This document shows positions 52,201 through 53,635 of a stretch of DNA of 53,635 bases, piece by piece. Under the pieces are notes generated by a model. The model saw only the letters and a program-made list of their open reading frames with translations. It had not been told where the DNA came from and made no database searches. The stretch spans positions 1-53,635 of the forward strand of contig CAYZBM010000005.1 of assembly GCA_964476705.1 (NCBI GenBank), read 5' to 3'. Position 1 is the stretch's first letter; every line of letters starts with the position of its first letter. Both the position numbers and the translations under genes were made by a program. The DNA comes from CAYZBM01 sp964476705 (GTDB taxonomy: Bacteria > Pseudomonadota > Alphaproteobacteria > Rickettsiales > UBA6187).

Positions 52201-52308
52201 AAGTATAAAAAACAAGGCTATACTGGTGATAATTTATGGAATAAGATAATTGAATCTTCCCAAAAATCACGAGCATCTATTGATGCCGAACATGGTATAA
52301 TAAAATAG
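46231..52308 (+). CDS. TpsA exoprotein, filamentous haemagglutinin/CdiA-like
   Basis: A 2025-aa secreted protein starting at GTG with an AAAAGG ribosome site. It has a signal peptide (LIISYFLSLILILEPLLASA) and a TPS secretion domain at ~25-250 with the NPNGM hallmark (131-135), followed by CNGCGF. Long beta-helix repeats follow (many NINSG/LNLNA-like strands) to ~1480, then an Ala/Gly-rich hydrophobic segment at ~1543-1600, a Pro/Asp linker (~1875-1910), and a C-terminal domain of ~113 residues. That domain begins LKPGSLDKSQARNWY and contains NYTWQQIIDKYKKQGYTGDNLW. CdiA proteins deliver such tips as toxins into neighbours. No VENN motif is seen. An immunity candidate follows after 9 bases. 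Confidence 0.85.
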   Translation: MLRLIISYFLSLILILEPLLASANGGIVPDGSTKTHIDAAPNGVPVINIADPNSQGQSWNNYNEFNIDNKGAILNNSRTQGTSQLGGIILGNPNLSNNANQIINKVTSSSKSEIEGFAEVFGPKADLLFINPNGMMCNGCGFINTSRAILSTGDVENNARGELVSKIRGGEIDIEDNGVNAEGTDYFTILSRVAKINAKINAGKNLEIHTGTGNANLNTGEYNKVDVAGDKPTLALDSSAVGGMYAGSIRIIANEDGVGIKLPPDLIATLGDVNISSDGKISYNNVQAEGKIKVESTNNDLEQDGIVNAKQSVELTAHNDLKVKGQVYSGTTTKLNASNNIIEENSIISSGTDLEVKGDNLTIRDGAKLLADGTQELNIKEDISNEGLLYSLGELNIKATNLSNDGDIFGSEGIDIQIDDINNSGLITSYISTIDDIARGGLIAITTTNNFINTGLIFTGGKVTIVSHNFSNINNSNKGIISGDLQKITVDGTMSSTGYLGTFSAPIIGGGLLDADSYTGPNIELDLGNNNYTNNGRLESAGLIKIIAGSLTNNGSLLSGGNIEVNTGTGAITNNSSSSIIANGYIKLIGGDITNSGDMLATDYIDITGRAITNNALIASNNYLNIRASGSINNYQDLYAYNDINLTANDTVNNGSTTDSDATIYSENGDVIIGSYTDNLDKFNNIDAQIQAEKNISVTADSILIRSSSESTITSQIVSNRTYGYGNNDLPVGVERFASGSNNFWVTFLGPDGQGSAYDNTSPYNDQVMVMFDGNSGADTLRRVVTDEIYNYDNLLSALYAKGDISFTSPNNVIVDKSQILTDGTATANGGGAFNNVAYALTRQIEYTCLAGDCRPHYRVYDANNVNGSIFLAGIVGSGAKFGPPGAITYNAISSIIEGAAGVIINAESFSNNIETGNNSGIIGGSRLGGVSSNINDNSRTADNLLTDGFSVATSLPNGNGLFAVNPDPSARVLIEQRHQFVNEAKFISSQYLLDHLGLSSYSDAKLLGSGYYETKLLRDTITRTLGRHYINNDIGSDTQQITHLYNNAVSEAHSLNLSLGISLSKEQVANLTQDIIWLVKQEINGIQVLVPKLYLSAATLSSIDRGALIKSGGDLSIATIGNLLNQGEITSRGNISLLVGGDFLNESKTLSSRQGVNKASALSSIAKIEADKSLNISSNGDINLIASKLAAGEDITLNANKDVVLNTLSLANKVEGKSKGLYNLNETTTNVASYINAKNNLNISANNIDIVGSKLESGASLNLNATNDVNIYSSQDSSTHILKEKKSSSFSSTSHSIDAHDLTNNESSLNAGADINITSGNDTTILASNLNSGADTNLTSGNQVNILSDQDVHEYHETTKSTGLSSKLGLALTFTNLNPDTEKSHDLINVTNVGSNIKSDNNITSNSDDNTNIAASNLNAGGNININSGADVNLISGTDTYFKQDKKSSESQIWVAKHDVGTSQTTAILDKISANNVTINAAQNINADYKESGNLAESLDRLANQPEFKYLKDLQTNDNIKYNAVKDAVTNWDYKEAHLTPQAAAIIVIAVTIITSGGGTAATAAGSAGAAGGSGAAAGSAAAISASSAAAAAQAGALSALEASAAISLINNKGDIGKVLEDLSSSESIRNIATAAATAGLTKGALGAADLNTATASGKISELAVKSVAGATANTAINGGDLAKNIADNFKFAMIDELSAETATAIGKAAHSGQINTATQLAVHGVAGCAAGAIGSGNCGSGAAAQVAGELAAQTYINSLGVINSRDLTNEQRDTGVNIATMSGAVATMAAGGSAQDIYQGSNQAANAAEHNTAAVAAAPVILEGIAGVITAAGSAIATGIASGGVLAIIVTPTQTAKDDDVVPKNVVTAAPISAAASGAPLPPDDEEPENNDPKTSNQKSDTSNNVNSQNELKPGSLDKSQARNWYIQQEEAIPSKLDPNASLENQAKQAFDLRNEARTQTRILMKDQDIATKLNETDPNYTWQQIIDKYKKQGYTGDNLWNKIIESSQKSRASIDAEHGIIK

Positions 52309-52317
52309 GTATTGTGT

Positions 52318-52635
52318 ATGGAAATTTATAAAGAAAAAGAATCAGGAAAACTTAGTGCTTATTTAGGTACAGTAAATAGTCCTGATATTTCTGACTCTAT
52401 AGCTAGAATTTTACAAAAAAAATATAATGCAAAAATTATTAATCAAAAAATAACTGCTAGCAAAATTTGTAAGCACTGGTTGTTTGAGATTAATGGATTT
52501 GAAGTGGGTTTAATGCAAGATGATATTATGCCATTAGGAATATATGCTAAAACTATAGAAGCTAATGATTTAGTAAATAGAATTGCAGATGACTTAGAGC
52601 CTTTAATTAAAGATATAAAAGATGAAGATTTTTAG
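52318..52635 (+). CDS. Probable immunity protein for the TpsA C-terminal domain
   Basis: A ~105-aa cytoplasmic protein with no signal peptide: SDSIARILQKKYNAKIINQK, HWLFEINGFEVGLMQDDIMPLGIYAKTIEANDLVNRIADDLE. I do not recognise a named family. Its position directly after the exoprotein's last codon and before another toxin/immunity pair is the standard place of an immunity gene. The ATG at 52318 is chosen; a TTG at 52312 is in frame. The stop overlaps the beginning of the orphan toxin frame. Confidence 0.6.
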   Translation: MEIYKEKESGKLSAYLGTVNSPDISDSIARILQKKYNAKIINQKITASKICKHWLFEINGFEVGLMQDDIMPLGIYAKTIEANDLVNRIADDLEPLIKDIKDEDF

Positions 52636-52928
52636 AGGCCAATAAAAATCCTACTGTAGCTGCTAAATATCCAGATGGAGTAACTTTTAATGACAAAGGA
52701 TTTCCTGATCTAACTCCTTATGCAATTAAGGAGGTTCAAATAGACATGACTGGAAATAGAAGAATAGATGAGCAACTTGCAAATCAGGCGGCTGGAATAA
52801 GTTTAAAGCCATCTGGTTATACATGGCACCATGTTGAAAATGGAACCTCGATGTAATTAGTACCTACAGATCTACACAATACTGTAAGACATACAGGTGG
52901 GTGTTCAACTTTAAAAGGAGACTGTTAA
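52626..52928 (+). pseudogene. Orphan WHH (HNH/EndoVII-type) nuclease toxin tip, one premature stop
   Basis: The frame has no start codon at its 5' end, typical of an orphan CdiA-CT module. It reads YPDGVTFNDKGFPDLTPYA, KEVQIDMTGNRRIDEQLAN, then YTWHHVENGTSM, a TAA at 52854-52856, then LVPTDLHNTVRHTGG and a final stop at 52926-52928. WHH and the LVPTDLH...HTGG block are the catalytic core of the WHH nuclease family. At the stop, the family has Gln (MQLVP), so a single CAA-to-TAA change explains it. The product would lack the second half of the active site. Confidence 0.85.
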
Positions 52929-53413
52929 TGAAAAGTATAGAATTAGATAACATAGGTCAGCATATTTCTAAAGAAGAAATATTAGAATATCAGAATAATA
53001 ATAACATTATTTTGCCTAAAGATTATGAATCTTTTATACTTAAAAATAATGGTGGTAGGCTTATAAAAGTAAATACTTTTCCTATGGCAGAATCAATTAT
53101 AGAAAAATATGCATTTGAAGGAATTGATTGTTTTTTATCCTTTAATGAGAAAACATATTATAAAAGTATTGATTCTTATTTAAAGACATACATAAGTAGA
53201 TTACCTAACGATTTATTTCCTATAGGATATGGACCTTGCGGAGATTTAATATGTTTATGCATTCATGGTAAAAATTATGGTAAGGTTTATTTCTGGGATC
53301 ACGAAAGAGAGGCCGAAGAAGGACGCGAGCCAACCTATGATAACGTATATTTAGTCGCCAATAGTTTCACTGATTTCATAAATAGTCTATATGAGTTTAA
53401 AATGCCTGAATAA
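52928..53413 (+). CDS. SUKH (SMI1/KNR4)-family immunity protein
   Basis: A 161-aa protein with the SUKH opening KEEILEYQNNNNIILPKDYESFILKNNGGRL, then FPIGYGPCGDLICLCIHGKNYGKVYFWDHE at ~95-125, and a C-terminal VYLVANSFTDFINSLYE. SUKH proteins are immunity factors that commonly pair with WHH/HNH nuclease toxins, exactly the toxin encoded just upstream. The ATG at 52928 overlaps the toxin's final stop (TAATG) and has AGGAG 7 bases before it; an earlier ATG at 52901 lies inside the toxin frame and is not preferred. The gene is intact although its toxin is broken. Confidence 0.85.
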   Translation: MKSIELDNIGQHISKEEILEYQNNNNIILPKDYESFILKNNGGRLIKVNTFPMAESIIEKYAFEGIDCFLSFNEKTYYKSIDSYLKTYISRLPNDLFPIGYGPCGDLICLCIHGKNYGKVYFWDHEREAEEGREPTYDNVYLVANSFTDFINSLYEFKMPE

Positions 53414-53450
53414 TTTCTTATATAGATAGCTAATTGTATTATAAAAATTA

Positions 53451-53635
53451 ATGTTTCTAAAAAATATCAGAATTTTACTAACCTACTTACTTACTCTAAT
53501 TATTATTTTAGAGCCAACAATTAATTATGCTTCTGTCCCATCATATGTAAAAATTAGCGCTGACATTCTCGGCAGTAACAACACTAATCTAACTTCCGGC
53601 AACCAAGTAAATATTTTATCGGACCAAGATGTTCA
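53451..53635 (+). CDS. Start of a second, rearranged TpsA-like gene (runs off the window)
   Basis: From the ATG at 53451 the frame is open to the window end (61 codons). Residues 1-28 form a signal peptide (FLKNIRILLTYLLTLIIILE, then PTINYAS) that resembles that of the upstream TpsA (YFLSLILILEPLLASA). Residue ~44 onward reads NTNLTSGNQVNILSDQDVH, the repeat found at residues ~1336-1354 of the first TpsA, with 55 identical bases. The secretion domain is skipped. This looks like a silent or recombination-ready cassette carrying another C-terminal toxin beyond the window. Confidence 0.7.
   Translation, partial: MFLKNIRILLTYLLTLIIILEPTINYASVPSYVKISADILGSNNTNLTSGNQVNILSDQDV

Noticed and set aside
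1..53635. tRNA, rRNA or CRISPR loci
   Set aside because: I looked for tRNA T-loop/acceptor patterns, rRNA-like segments and regularly spaced direct repeats and found none. A dedicated tRNA and CRISPR scan could still find a diverged one.

Overview
The window is AT-rich throughout (G+C roughly 30% by eye). It carries an F-type (Tra) conjugation apparatus, podovirus-like virion genes, toxin-antitoxin remnants, several DUF4143 ATPases, palindromic interspersed repeats and a two-partner-secretion (TPS) exoprotein. This mix suggests an obligate intracellular alphaproteobacterium of the Rickettsiales or a similar protist or arthropod endosymbiont. That placement is an inference from gene content; no rRNA or tRNA gene is present to confirm it.

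Layout. (1) 0.6-8.1 kb, plus strand: a podovirus (T7-like) virion module with tail fibre, LamG lectin, major capsid, an unknown protein, tail tubular proteins A and B, a gp13-like protein and a gp14-like internal virion protein. Portal, terminase and the large internal virion proteins are not here. A matching lysis cassette (small coiled-coil membrane protein, M15 endolysin, GTA-type 3TM holin) lies 30 kb away at 38.7-39.8 kb. (2) 8.1-8.9 and 22.8-23.2 kb: ribbon-helix-helix-like regulators, two of them tandem duplications, bracketing the next region. (3) 22.4-9.0 kb, minus strand: one tightly overlapping operon traA-L-E-K-B-V-C-trbI-S26 peptidase-traW-U-trbC-N(split)-F-H. TraG, TraD and TraI are absent. 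(4) 23-44 kb: an accessory region with four AAA/DUF4143 ATPases, each preceded by its own palindromic or repeated operator-like DNA; an ABC-F ATPase; a hipA relic; MNT-HEPN with a nonsense-mutated HEPN; VapBC; a probable Fur-regulated cupredoxin/outer-membrane pair; a Fic AMP-transferase; and TPR proteins. About 150-bp palindromic repeats are scattered between them. (5) 44.4-53.6 kb, plus strand: a TPS pair (TpsB transporter, 2025-aa TpsA/CdiA-like exoprotein), its immunity candidate, an orphan WHH-nuclease toxin with a premature stop, that toxin's SUKH immunity gene, and the start of a second, rearranged TpsA-like gene that runs off the window.

How the parts fit. The tra genes would build an envelope channel and pilus but lack mating-pair stabilisation/entry exclusion (TraG), coupling protein (TraD) and relaxase (TraI), so DNA transfer would need genes elsewhere. 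The phage genes look intact but incomplete. In three toxin systems (MNT-HEPN, hipA, WHH-SUKH) the toxin is broken, and in the two with a visible partner that partner is open. The TPS locus has the cassette layout of contact-dependent inhibition loci, with alternative toxin/immunity pairs stored downstream.
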